A stretch of DNA of 64,000 nucleotides from JASGMR01 sp963664675 (GCA_963664675.2 CAXXLB010000014.1:372001-436000), one strand, 5' to 3'. Shown: positions 9,264-17,696, counted from the first letter of the stretch. The notes: a model not told the origin generated them from the letters alone. Numbers and translations are program-made.

Positions 9264-9351
9264 AACGATGAGCAAATGGTAGATTAACAATCGGAAAGCG
9301 GTAGTTGAACGATTGAGAAGCGGTTGAAAAGCAATTGGAAACAATTGAGGG
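9264..9351 (+). repeat. Degenerate tandem repeat with an 11-bp period (8 units)
   Basis: Eight successive 11-base units run without spacing: AACGATGAGCA, AATGGTAGATT, AACAATCGGAA, AGCGGTAGTTG, AACGATTGAGA, AGCGGTTGAAA, AGCAATTGGAA and ACAATTGAGGG. The consensus is about ARCRRTTGRRA. The array begins directly after the gmd stop codon. A related array lies in inverted orientation at 58524-58567. The function is unknown. Confidence 0.7.
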
Positions 9352-9419
9352 AAGATAACAGAGAAGTAGAGAACAGAGAATTAAGATAAGGAAAGAGTTT
9401 CAGCAATTCTGCTTTTTAT

Positions 9420-9478
9420 TGGATATACCCCTGTAAAATAGACAGAGAGAAAAGATACAGGGGGGAACAAAAAGGATG
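9420..9478 (+). mobile_element. Possible left end of an IS3-type element, with inverted repeat
   Basis: ACCCCTGTAAAATAGACAG resembles the ends of the IS3-family element further on (ACCCC, then AAAA, then GGACA). CCCCTGTA at 9428-9435 is also the inverse complement of TACAGGGG at 9456-9463. A purine-rich GGGGGGAAC precedes an ATG at 9476 that opens into the IS256-like coding remnant. This looks like a fragment of an element end joined to foreign sequence, but the junction is not certain. Confidence 0.4.
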
Positions 9479-9480
9479 AG

Positions 9481-10440
9481 CATCTGGGATATACAAAATA
9501 CGATTACAAAAACAAGAATACAGACAATTCCAGAAATGGAAACAGAACAAAAAAAGTGAAATCAGATTATGGAGAATTAGAAGTAGAAATACCGAGAGAC
9601 AGATTCAGTGAACATGACCCCATTGTAGTCAGAAAAAACCAGAGAGATGTTTCCGGCATAGAAGACCAGGTATTAGGAATGTATTCAATGGGAATGAGCA
9701 CAAGAGATATACAGAGCCATCTGAATAACATATATGGAATAGAAGTATCACCAAGCTTAATATCGCAGATAACAGACAGAATAATGCCAATAATAAAAGA
9801 ATGGCAGGTAAGACCCCTTAAAAAGATGTATGTTCATCTTGTAATGGATGCGATGCATTACAAAGTAAGGCAAGACGGAAAAATAGTGAATAAAGCAGTT
9901 TATATAATAATAGGAACAGATATAGATGGAATGAAAGAAATACTGGGAATGTGGATAGGAGAACAGGAAAGCAGCAAATTCTGGTTAAAAGTATTGACAG
10001 ATATACAGAGCAGAGGAGTAGAAGAAATACTAATAGCATCAATAGATGGACTAAATGGATTCAAAGAAGCCATAAAAACGGTCTTTAAAGAGGCAAAAGT
10101 ACAGAGATGCATTGTACACATGATAAGAAACTCGACAAAATACTTATCATATAAAGACAAAAAGAAATTCATAAATGATTTAAAACCAGTATATAAAGCA
10201 ATAAATGAAGAAACAGCCTTGGAAGCTCTGGACTTATTAGAAGAAAAATGGGGAGAAAAATATTACATAGCAATAAAACCCTGGAGAGACAATTGGGAAG
10301 AAATAGCCGTTATGTTCGAATATCCTGAAGAGATAAGAAGGCTTATATATACTACAAATTCAATAGAGAGCTTCAATAGGCAACTTAGCTATTTCACCCC
10401 AAAAAAGAATAGGACAAAGAAACTAGTAATAGTAAAATAA
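9481..10440 (+). pseudogene. IS256-family (mutator-like) transposase remnant, both ends missing
   Basis: Recognisable IS256 transposase begins at HLGYTKYDYKN, then KSDYGELEVEIPRDR and GMSTRDIQSHL. It carries two catalytic aspartates (VMDAMHYKVR, ASIDGLNGF) and the glutamate region YTTNSIESFNRQL. Roughly the first 70 residues are absent, and the protein breaks off after FNRQL. There it runs into SYFTPKKNRTKK, which is really the terminal sequence of the following IS3-family element. About 60-70 C-terminal residues are therefore lost and are not found beyond that element. No conventional start codon precedes the similarity. The copy should be inactive. Confidence 0.85.
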
Positions 10441-10463
10441 AATAAAGGATAAGGGGTGAAAGA

Positions 10464-10812
10464 ATGAAGAGAAAGAAAAAAGAATACTCTAAGGAATTAA
10501 AAATAAAAGTAATAAAAGAGTACAGAGAGACAGAAATGACATTAGAAGGACTCTCAAATAAATATGCAGTACCCTCAACAACAATATCAGGGTGGGTGAA
10601 GATACAGGATAAATGGAGAAGATGAAATAATAAGGGTATTAGGAGACAAAAGGACAAAGAAAGAAAAGATACCACCGGTATTATACAAAGAATATGGATT
10701 AGAAAAGAAAAAGGAAATGGAAAAAGAAGAACTAATAGATGAATTAGGAACATTAATGATGGAAAATCAAATATTGAAAGAGATATTAAAAAAAACAGAA
10801 AAGGAAGAATGA
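10464..10812 (+). pseudogene. IS3-family orfA (helix-turn-helix), frameshifted
   Basis: OrfA normally supplies the DNA-binding part of the transposase. The first 53 codons from ATG 10464 encode KRKKKEYSKELKIKVIKEYR and a helix-turn-helix (LEGLSNKYAVPSTTISGWVK), then stop at 10623-10625. The rest of the protein continues in another frame (NGEDEIIRVLGDKR) with a leucine-rich coiled tail, LIDELGTLMMENQILKEILK. It ends with TGA at 10810-10812. The switch lies near 10600, where two bases seem to have been lost. The final ATGA overlaps the orfB start. Confidence 0.75.
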
Positions 10813-11753
10813 ATAAAAGAGGCAAATACCTATTAGCAAAAGAATTGAAAGAAAAAGGATATCCATTCAAAAGAATAATAGAGATGTTGGAAATAAAGAA
10901 AAGCACATATTATTATCATTTCAAAGAAAAGAATCAAGCAAAGGAATATAAGAAAAGAGGCAGAAAGAAAAGCGAATTTGTGAATACAATGAATGGGAAG
11001 ATAAGGAATGAAGAGTTAAAGGAACTAATACTGGAAAAGTGTAAGAATGAAGATGCAATGAACCCAGAGTACTATATAAAAACAATGGGCTCAAAGAAGA
11101 TGAAAAGCTATCTGTATTACAAATATGGAATATATATTGGACACAACAGGTTACATGGATTTAGAAAGGAATTAGGGCTGGTAAGAAAATATGAAAACAG
11201 GACAAAACACCCAGTCAAAAGGGCACAGAATAGAACAATAACAAAGCAGAATCAATTATGGGAAGTAGATATAAAGTTCTTTAATGCAGGTAGAGATGGA
11301 ATAGTACCACTGTTAGATATAATAGACGTCTATGACAGGAACATAGTAGCAACACACATAGGAAAGAGATGTACACATGAAGATTTCCTGGAACTAATAG
11401 AAATAGCGATAAAAGCAAGAGGAGAAAAACCAGAGGTGATAAGAACAGATAACGGATCACAATTCAAAGCAAATAAAACAAGAGAAAAAATGGAAGAATT
11501 AGGAATAATCCATGAATTTGGATACAAACATAATCCTGATTCCCAGGCATTTATTGAATCTCAGCATGCGAATCTTGAGAGAGAATTTGTTGCTTTAAAT
11601 AAATTTAAGAGTGTAAAAGACTTGTATTTAAAGTATCTAGTATATATGGATTATTATCACAACTTAAGACCACATTCATCTTTGGGTTATAAAACTCCTA
11701 AACAATTTAATGCAATTCAGAGCTTTGGCAAGGAAGTTTTAGTAAAACGTTGA
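10809..11753 (+). CDS. IS3-family transposase orfB (IS150-like, DDE)
   Basis: A retroviral-integrase-type transposase of 314 residues. An N-terminal helix-turn-helix (IIEMLEIKKSTYYYHFK) precedes the rve core. The three acidic residues are visible: WEVDIKF, RTDNGSQF and the glutamate in SQAFIESQHANLERE. The C-terminal LRPHSSLGYKTPKQF is typical. It overlaps orfA by ATGA, which suggests coupled translation. The frame is intact, but with a broken orfA the element may need help in trans. The third codon positions here favour A more strongly than in surrounding genes. Confidence 0.9.
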   Translation: MNKRGKYLLAKELKEKGYPFKRIIEMLEIKKSTYYYHFKEKNQAKEYKKRGRKKSEFVNTMNGKIRNEELKELILEKCKNEDAMNPEYYIKTMGSKKMKSYLYYKYGIYIGHNRLHGFRKELGLVRKYENRTKHPVKRAQNRTITKQNQLWEVDIKFFNAGRDGIVPLLDIIDVYDRNIVATHIGKRCTHEDFLELIEIAIKARGEKPEVIRTDNGSQFKANKTREKMEELGIIHEFGYKHNPDSQAFIESQHANLEREFVALNKFKSVKDLYLKYLVYMDYYHNLRPHSSLGYKTPKQFNAIQSFGKEVLVKR

Positions 11754-11779
11754 TACGAGTTATTTTTGTCCAATATTTT

Positions 11780-11845
11780 GGGGTCCGTCCGCTTAGGGTC
11801 CGTCCGATTTTTTCACTATGCACTAAATCCCAAACACTATGCACT
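11780..11845. repeat. Two short direct repeats at the right end of the IS3 element
   Basis: GGGTCCGTCC occurs at 11781-11790 and again at 11796-11805, and CACTATGCACT occurs at 11814-11824 and 11835-11845. They fill the gap between the IS3 right end and the 3' end of the second gmd gene. They may be scars of earlier insertions; no function is evident. Confidence 0.6.
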
Positions 11846-11854
11846 GTCGTTTTT

Positions 11855-12889
11855 TTAATTTACAAATCTTTTTTTCAGGATGTTAAGATCGGCTTCCACC
11901 ATGATTTTCACAAGTTCTTTAAATTTTATTTTTGGCGTCCAGTTCAATTCTTTTTCAGCTCTGGACGGATCTCCAACGAGAAATTCAACCTCTACTGGTC
12001 TGAAAAAATCAGGGTTGACTTCCACCAGTATTTTCCCGGAATCGGTATCTATGCCTTTTTCAGAAATTCCCTCACCGATCCACTTTATTTTTATTTCTAA
12101 ATTTTTAAAAGCTTCTTCGACAAATTCTCTGACCGAATGAGCTTCTCCGGTTGCTATCACAAAATCATCGGGCTTCTGAAGTTGAAGCATTTTCCACATG
12201 GCCTCTACATAATCGGGTGCATAACCCCAATCTCTTGTGGCGTTGAGATTTCCAAGATAGAGTTTTTCCTGAAGTCCCAAAAATATTTTTGCCACGGCCA
12301 GGGATATTTTTCTTGTAACATATTCTTTTCCTCTTCTTGGGGAATCATGGTTAAAGAGTATACCGTTACAGGAATATAATTTATGTGCTTCTCTGTAATT
12401 CTTTGTTATCCAGTAAGCGTAAAGTTTTGATATTGAATACGGATTTCTTGGGAAAAATGCTGTATTCTCATTTTGAGGTGTTTCCTTGGCATGACCGAAC
12501 AGTTCGCATGTGGAAGCCTGATAGAATTTTGTTTTATTTTTAAACCCAAGATTCTTTATGGCTTCTAAAATCCGGAGCGTGCCCACTCCGTTCACATTTA
12601 TAGTATATTCGGGATTGTCGAATGAGGCCCCCACGTTACTTTGAGCTCCAAGATTATAAATTTCATCCGGCTGGATCTGATAAATCAATTTTATTAAACT
12701 AGAATTATCCATCAGATTTCCATTGTGTATATGAAGATTTTTATCACCTGTATTTTTACTCATCTGTAAAGGTGAATAACTGTAAAATTTTCTGGCCATC
12801 CCGTGTACTTCGTAGCCCTTTTCCAACAATAATTCCGTCAGATATGACCCATCCTGTCCCGTTATGCCGGTAATAAAAGCTTTTTTCAT
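11855..12889 (-). CDS. GDP-mannose 4,6-dehydratase-like protein (copy 2)
   Basis: A 344-residue paralog of the gmd gene at 8183, with the same architecture: TGITGQDGSYLTELLL at the N-terminus, QASTCELFG, and the YxxxK pair in NPYSISKLYAYW. It keeps DSPRRGKEYVTRKI and the late RDWGYAPDYVEAMW. Divergence is strongest around residues 35-55, where the other copy has RRSSSFNTKRIDHLY and this one has ARKFYSYSPLQMSKN. It may therefore differ in substrate or oligomer contacts. It lies 77 bases downstream of a glycosyltransferase on the same strand, probably in the same operon, and faces copy 1 across the IS cluster. Confidence 0.85.
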   Translation of the reverse strand: MKKAFITGITGQDGSYLTELLLEKGYEVHGMARKFYSYSPLQMSKNTGDKNLHIHNGNLMDNSSLIKLIYQIQPDEIYNLGAQSNVGASFDNPEYTINVNGVGTLRILEAIKNLGFKNKTKFYQASTCELFGHAKETPQNENTAFFPRNPYSISKLYAYWITKNYREAHKLYSCNGILFNHDSPRRGKEYVTRKISLAVAKIFLGLQEKLYLGNLNATRDWGYAPDYVEAMWKMLQLQKPDDFVIATGEAHSVREFVEEAFKNLEIKIKWIGEGISEKGIDTDSGKILVEVNPDFFRPVEVEFLVGDPSRAEKELNWTPKIKFKELVKIMVEADLNILKKRFVN

Positions 12890-12966
12890 GACTGTTTTCC
12901 CCCAAAATAATTTTTCTATATGAATAATAACATTTTAAACCTCATTTCATAAGAATTTAAAAGGGA

Positions 12967-14070
12967 TCAACGATTATTTGAAATAATATACAGAATTTCT
13001 CTGGCGGTTTTTTCCCAGTTTTTAAATCTTTCGAGATGCTTTTCTCTCTCGCATTTGTCGAATTCTATCTGACCTCTCTGTATTTTTTGTATTTCTTCAA
13101 TATATTTTTTATAATCCATTGGATCAACCAGTATGGAGTTTTTGTCGGCAATTTCATTCATCGGTGGGGCATTCGAACAGATTACAGGTATGTCGAAACA
13201 TTGAGCTTCAAGTAACGGAAGGCCAAATCCTTCTTCCAGCGGGGGAAAAAGAAAAGCAGCACAATTTTTGTAAAGGCTGTTTAGTTCTCCGTCAGATATT
13301 CTTCCCGTCAGAAATATCTTTTTTTTCATTTTTTTATTCGAGGACAAATAATGTTCTATCCATGAATCCGGACTTTTACATCCTGTAACTATCAGGGAAT
13401 ATTTGACCAGATCACTTTCGAAAGCTGTTAACAGAGTTTTCAAGTTTTTGTGTGGTTTCAATGTCAAAACGGTATAAAAGTACTTCTTTTTATTAACATT
13501 CATTTTTTTCAGTATTTCATCATCGAAATTGTTATTATTTATATCCGAGAGAATGTAATCTATTTTCAAGTCGATTACTTTTATTTTGTTCAGGGGAACT
13601 TTCAAAACATCATTTATTCTTTTTTTAGAATATTTTGAATCGGTAAATATTATTTTTGGTTTTTTCGAACCGAGTTTTGTTATAAATTTCAAAACCGTAG
13701 TGCTTCTATCTTTATATTCCCGTTCTTTTCTGAAAAAAATCACATCATGAATGGTTGCAAAGAGTGAAATGCTTTTTTTGAAAAAGACCGGAAATTCATT
13801 CGCGGGACACCATAATACATCAAGTTTATCTGTTTTTGCTAATTTCGGAAGTTGAAACTGTATAAATTTATGCTTGTTTTTGTAAGAGACTTCTTTTATT
13901 GAGAAGTTTTTATTCAGGGACAGAGTAGCAGGAAATGATTCGCGATAATTTGCGTAAATTATATATTGATTTTGGTCATCGATTTTTGATAGTTGTCCGA
14001 CAATATTGTAAATGTACCTTCCGACTCCTCTGCCGTTGGAAGCCGAAGTGTATTCAATCCCTATTCTCAT
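12967..14070 (-). CDS. GT4-family glycosyltransferase
   Basis: A 367-residue GT-B enzyme with a GT4-type C-terminal domain. It shows FYTVLTLKPHKNLKTLLTAF near residue 195, KKIFLTGRISDGELNSLY, and FPPLEEGFGLPLLEAQCFD, the EX7E motif that holds the nucleotide-sugar. Together with the preceding glycosyltransferase (12 bases upstream) and the second gmd it forms a glycan-assembly cluster. GGAGGTATAATG marks the start. A GDP-deoxymannose or mannose donor is plausible from the gmd neighbour but is not shown by the sequence. Confidence 0.87.
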   Translation of the reverse strand: MRIGIEYTSASNGRGVGRYIYNIVGQLSKIDDQNQYIIYANYRESFPATLSLNKNFSIKEVSYKNKHKFIQFQLPKLAKTDKLDVLWCPANEFPVFFKKSISLFATIHDVIFFRKEREYKDRSTTVLKFITKLGSKKPKIIFTDSKYSKKRINDVLKVPLNKIKVIDLKIDYILSDINNNNFDDEILKKMNVNKKKYFYTVLTLKPHKNLKTLLTAFESDLVKYSLIVTGCKSPDSWIEHYLSSNKKMKKKIFLTGRISDGELNSLYKNCAAFLFPPLEEGFGLPLLEAQCFDIPVICSNAPPMNEIADKNSILVDPMDYKKYIEEIQKIQRGQIEFDKCEREKHLERFKNWEKTAREILYIISNNR

Positions 14071-14081
14071 TATACCTCCAT

Positions 14082-15257
14082 TTAATCAAGAATAATCTTT
14101 TTGAGTTTTTCTTTTATTTTTTCTGTTGTGTTGTTCGATTTGAATTCTTTTATTCCATCAAAAAAATCGTTTATTGGAATTTCGATAGCTCTTTCAAGTG
14201 TTTTAATGAATGATTCGGTATCGTTTTCTTTGTATGTCAGTCCCATATTGTATTTTCTCAGATGATTTTTAAATGGTAATATATCAGGAGCAATAAATGG
14301 CCTGTTATTGGAGATTGCATCGTACATGATGCCCGAGGTCTGATCCCATCTGGTTTTTGAATAAGGGATCAGAACAAATTTCGATATTGAAATTTCTTTT
14401 TTCAACTCTTCTTTAGTGAGATATTTAAAATTAGTCGTTACTCCATATTCTGCCAATTTTTCCGCCATTTTGGCTACCTTCGTTCCATATCCCGGGCGTG
14501 GATAACCGGCTATATGTATATTTATGCCTTTAAATCTGTTTTTATTTTTTTCTATAATTTTCAGGATATATTCGTGATTTTTATTTTCGTAAATTATCCC
14601 GGGAATTATGATTCTGTTATTTTTTATCCGTGAAGTATCGATTTCATCTGCAATATCTTCTTCCGAATAATTTATGTAAGGAATATCATAAACTTTTTTC
14701 AACCCCTGTTCTTTCAGATGGTTCTTTGTGCTTTCTTCCAGCACCAGCACTTTGTCATTTTTTATTGATTTTTTTATGGTTTCAGAAATTATCATCCCAT
14801 TCAATTTTCTCATGAAATTTCTTTTTTCGAATTTTTCTTTGTGAAATGTTGGAATAAAACTTACGGTATGTGATGTATAAATTTTGTTTATTTTCAGGGA
14901 TTTCAATTTTTTGTACATTAAATAGATGTCCTGTGTTGTGATTATCATCAGATCTCCATGTAAGCTTTCCAGTTTTCTTATGATGTTCGAATACCATTCC
15001 TTTGCCCTTTTTTCCTGGTTTAATCTTTTGAAACTTCTGGAGGTTATCATAGGGCTTCGGGAATCGGAAATATTTATTATTTCGTATGGGACTTTGAGCT
15101 GAGGTTTTTCCTTATAAGCCATTTTGAGAATATCGTTGAAATCCAGAAAAATTACTTTGGAAACAATATCAATGTTTAACAATTTATATAGATTCCAGCA
15201 CCATTCTTTAAAATGACCCCTTTCACTCAAGTGTGGTTCGAATAACAGTACTTTCAA
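14082..15257 (-). CDS. Glycosyltransferase-like protein (GT-B fold)
   Basis: About 391 residues from a TTG start at 15257, where GGGAGGA is well placed. The resulting N-terminus, MKVLLFEPHLSERGHFKEWC, is a typical first beta-strand. An upstream ATG at 15302 lacks a ribosome site. The C-terminal half has RIIIPGIIYENKNHEYILKI, then GINIHIAGYPRPGYG, then ISKFVLIPYSKTRWDQTSGI and ISNNRPFIAPDI. This is the pattern of glycosyltransferases with a degenerate donor site. It is first of a three-gene operon with the GT4 enzyme and gmd copy 2. Donor and acceptor are unknown. Confidence 0.75.
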   Translation of the reverse strand: MKVLLFEPHLSERGHFKEWCWNLYKLLNIDIVSKVIFLDFNDILKMAYKEKPQLKVPYEIINISDSRSPMITSRSFKRLNQEKRAKEWYSNIIRKLESLHGDLMIITTQDIYLMYKKLKSLKINKIYTSHTVSFIPTFHKEKFEKRNFMRKLNGMIISETIKKSIKNDKVLVLEESTKNHLKEQGLKKVYDIPYINYSEEDIADEIDTSRIKNNRIIIPGIIYENKNHEYILKIIEKNKNRFKGINIHIAGYPRPGYGTKVAKMAEKLAEYGVTTNFKYLTKEELKKEISISKFVLIPYSKTRWDQTSGIMYDAISNNRPFIAPDILPFKNHLRKYNMGLTYKENDTESFIKTLERAIEIPINDFFDGIKEFKSNNTTEKIKEKLKKIILD

Positions 15258-15302
15258 TTTATATCCTCCCAGAGATTTTTTCTTAATTTCAAATGTTAGC
15301 AA

Positions 15303-15690
15303 CTTTTTTTGTTTTTTTCATAATATGTTACCTTCAATATATATTTTAAACTATATTTTCTTTTTTATAAGACTGAATTTGAGATAGCATTTTTAATGCG
15401 TCTGTAAAAATCTTTAAAGAGCGGGATTCTTTTTTCAAATGGATTTGTAGTGCTAAACAAGTTGTACATGCTATTATATAATAAACTTGAGGAAGAACTA
15501 TGAATGATAAATGTCAACACCGATAAAACTATCCGGAGATATTAGATATCATATACAATGTTGATGTAATTAATTTTAATTTTATAAAAGTGTATTCAAA
15601 AAGGAAATCCTGTATTTTAGATTGATCGAAAAATTGATTTCTGTTGATTTTTTTAATACAGAAAAATTGTTTTTAGGAGGTTGATGGGTT
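15303..15690. other. Divergent intergenic region before the SAM hydrolase gene
   Basis: About 390 A/T-rich bases between divergent genes. A hairpin TTCTGT-N13-ACAGAA lies at about 15639-15663, just before the AGGAGG ribosome site of the next gene. It could affect mRNA stability or translation. No gene or clear promoter pair was recognised. Confidence 0.4.
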
Positions 15691-16587
15691 ATGAAAAAGG
15701 TATTTTTAATTTTCCTGGTTCTTTTAATGGCTTTACTTATCGTTGCAAAGGGGCCACTCATTCTGCAGTCAGATTTTGGTACAAAAGAGAATGCGGTTGC
15801 AGCTATGAAAGGGGTTGCGTATTCCGTAGACAACAATTTGAGAATTTTCGACCTGAGTCACAATATAACACCCTTCGATATCTGGGAAGGGGCTCAGGTT
15901 ATAGTCGGGGTTGTTCCTTACTGGCCTGCGGGAACCGTTTTTGTTTCCGTAATTGATCCCGGTGTCGGAACTGAAAGAAAATCTATTGTTTTAAAGACAA
16001 AAACGGGTCATTATTTCGTGACTCCTGATAATGGGACACTCACTCTCGTTGCCGAAGAATATGGAATAGAAGAAGTCAGAGTGATAGATGAGGAAGTCAA
16101 CAGATTGCCAGGTTCCGAGAGATCTTACACTTTCCACGGTCGTGACGTTTATGCCTATACGGGAGCGAGACTGGCTTCTGGCGAAATTTCCTTCATGGAA
16201 ATTGGTCCAGTTTTAGACATTCCAATAATTATGATTGAATATGAAAGAGCGAGACTACTGGATGAAAATACTGTAGTCGGAATGATAGCTAAACTGGATG
16301 ATCCTTATGGGAACATCTGGACAAATATTCCAATTGAAGTATTCGATGAATTGGGTTTGAATGTGGAAGATTCCGAAATACTTCATGTTGAAATCAGCCA
16401 GTCAGGTGAATTGATTTATGAGGGAGAGATTCCGTATGTTTACAGTTTCGGATACGTTCCGGAAGGCGATCCTCTCATATATCTCAACAGCAGCGCAACG
16501 ATTGCCCTGGCAATCAACTGGGGAAATTTTTCCGAAACCTATGGCGTCTATCCAGGACCCGAATGGAGTATAAAAATTCAGAAATAA
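15691..16587 (+). CDS. SAM hydroxide adenosyltransferase (DUF62 family), with signal peptide
   Basis: A member of the SAM-dependent chlorinase/fluorinase fold family. Its common form hydrolyses S-adenosylmethionine to adenosine and methionine using an activated hydroxide. Family motifs are clear: LQSDFGTKENAVAAMKG (residues about 25-41), SHNITPFD, SVIDPGVGTERKSIV, TPDNGTL and FHGRDVYAYTGARLASG. The length of 298 is about 30 residues longer than the cytosolic form. The extra N-terminus, KKVFLIFLVLLMALLIVAKG, is a signal peptide or membrane anchor. An exported location is odd because SAM is cytosolic. AGGAGG precedes ATG 15691, and the gene stands alone with its own terminator. Confidence 0.88.
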   Translation: MKKVFLIFLVLLMALLIVAKGPLILQSDFGTKENAVAAMKGVAYSVDNNLRIFDLSHNITPFDIWEGAQVIVGVVPYWPAGTVFVSVIDPGVGTERKSIVLKTKTGHYFVTPDNGTLTLVAEEYGIEEVRVIDEEVNRLPGSERSYTFHGRDVYAYTGARLASGEISFMEIGPVLDIPIIMIEYERARLLDENTVVGMIAKLDDPYGNIWTNIPIEVFDELGLNVEDSEILHVEISQSGELIYEGEIPYVYSFGYVPEGDPLIYLNSSATIALAINWGNFSETYGVYPGPEWSIKIQK

Positions 16588-16660
16588 TGAAAAAAACGCA
16601 GTGGCGTTATGAGTATAATCAATGATTACGAAAAGATCGAATTTAATCACTTCGATTTTT

Positions 16661-16685
16661 AAAAGAGGGATTGATTCCCTCTTTT
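16661..16685 (+). terminator. Rho-independent terminator after the SAM hydrolase gene
   Basis: A perfect stem AAAAGAGGGA / TCCCTCTTTT with a five-base loop lies about 75 bases after the stop codon. The T-run is part of the stem and is followed by A/T-rich sequence. Confidence 0.75.
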
Positions 16686-16742
16686 AAATTATTCTAGAAA
16701 AGAAAACCATCTGCCAAGAAAGCGGTACCGGAGAGCTTTAAG

Positions 16743-16884
16743 CGATGAATATAAAAAAATCTCCTTTGCTGGGATAAATTCAGGTTATGGGATATTTGAT
16801 AGACATGCGAATTTAAAATATAGGTATGGGAACAGAAAATTCTGGTGTAAAGGATATTATGAGTGTTATATATAAGAACCCTTA
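16743..16884 (+). pseudogene. IS200/IS605 TnpA (Y1 transposase) remnant
   Basis: A short fragment encodes IFDRHANLKYRYGNRKFWCK and then GYY, which matches the conserved middle of IS200-type TnpA. Just before it, in another frame, ATG 16787 reads MGYL, the residues that normally precede this block. A small deletion with a frameshift has therefore joined them. The catalytic tyrosine region downstream is scrambled by stops and no complete element is left. It sits between the SAM hydrolase gene and the LysE gene and marks an old insertion. Confidence 0.8.
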
Positions 16885-16963
16885 AAAGTGCGTGTTTAGT
16901 TATCTGATAATTCCAAAGGAGGGGCAGTTTATGCAACTATTTCTCATTGATATATCAGTGTAT

Positions 16964-17560
16964 CTAAAGTGTTTTAATAACTAAGGAAACAGCACAGTAT
17001 GCTAATAATGTTGCTAAAATGATATTAACGATTTTCGTGTGCTTTACAATGAATCTTTGAAATACTGCGCCAAACATAGTCCAACATACCGTACAGAAAA
17101 AGGAAGCTAAAGAAAGTAGAATACAAAACACAATTAAAATGAAAGGCGATTGATATTGCGGAAGAATAAAGGATGAAAAAGCAGTTATTCCATATAAAAT
17201 CGTATTGGGATTTACAAATTGCAAAACAACACCTTGAAAAAATAAATTGCCACTGTCTTTATTGTACTTGTTTTCTTTGGTAGACTTGCTTTGGAATGTA
17301 TTCCAAGCCAGCCACAATATGTATGCTGCACCAATCCAGACCATAATCAACTGAAAAGCAGGAAAAATATCAAATATGACCCAACTAAAAAGATTGCACA
17401 CGAATAATACAATAAATACTCCTGTAGATACACCCAAATTAAACAGAATACTTTTTTTAAATCCGAACTTTCCGGTGTTGGACATTGATACGATAGCATT
17501 TGGCCCCGGGGAAATATTTGATACAAAAACATATGATAAAAATTGCAGAAGATTTGACAT
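16964..17560 (-). CDS. LysE/RhtB-family amino-acid exporter
   Basis: An integral membrane protein of 198 residues, full length for the LysE/RhtB superfamily, which exports amino acids or related metabolites. The N-terminal hallmark SPGPNAIVSMSNTGKFGF is present (residues about 16-33), followed by about five further hydrophobic helices. I use ATG 17560, preceded by GAGGGGTGA with good spacing. A GTG at 17572 overlaps that ribosome site. It is divergent from an XRE-cupin regulator across a repeat-rich promoter region, a common arrangement for an exporter and its controller. The substrate is unknown. Confidence 0.87.
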   Translation of the reverse strand: MSNLLQFLSYVFVSNISPGPNAIVSMSNTGKFGFKKSILFNLGVSTGVFIVLFVCNLFSWVIFDIFPAFQLIMVWIGAAYILWLAWNTFQSKSTKENKYNKDSGNLFFQGVVLQFVNPNTILYGITAFSSFILPQYQSPFILIVFCILLSLASFFCTVCWTMFGAVFQRFIVKHTKIVNIILATLLAYCAVSLVIKTL

Positions 17561-17584
17561 TAAACACGTCACCCCTCTTTACTC

Positions 17585-17680
17585 TATAATTGCAGCATGA
17601 TATACTGTATATAATACAATATGTATATTATATTGTACGTGCACTATTATAATATCATATGTGCAGTATAGTGTCAAGCG
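17585..17680. promoter_or_regulatory. Divergent promoter/operator region between exporter and XRE-cupin regulator
   Basis: The region is built of A/T palindromes. The clearest is ACAATAT-N7-ATATTGT at 17616-17636. A TATAAT at 17648-17653 and the repeated words ATACTGTATAT and TGCAGTATAGT add to it. Such symmetry is what a dimeric XRE regulator would bind, so autoregulation and control of the exporter are likely. No -35/-10 pair with normal spacing was fixed. Confidence 0.55.
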
Positions 17681-17696
17681 TAAGGGGGAATTTTTT

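Larger units (their letters stand above)
10394..11787 (+). mobile_element. IS3-family insertion sequence inserted in the IS256 remnant
   Basis: About 1.4 kb, a normal IS3 size, holding orfA (10464-10812, frameshifted) and orfB (10809-11753). The left end (ACCCCAAAA from 10396, then GGACAAAGAAACT) matches the complement of the right end (ACCCCAAAATATTGGACAAA, read leftwards from 11784). These are imperfect terminal inverted repeats. The left end falls inside the IS256 transposase frame, so this element arrived later. Exact ends and target duplication could not be fixed by eye. Confidence 0.75.

Noticed and set aside
9264..9351. CRISPR array in the gmd-IS gap
   Set aside because: Units are 11 bases, contiguous and degenerate, with no spacers and no cas genes in the window.
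10394..10906. Long minus-strand reading frame (170 codons) across the IS3 left end
   Set aside because: It is antisense to orfA, orfB and the IS256 remnant. Its hydrophobic product is what an A-rich coding strand gives in reverse.
16694..16936. Minus-strand frame of 80 codons in the gap after the SAM hydrolase gene
   Set aside because: The plus strand here carries the IS200 TnpA remnant, which explains the sequence better.
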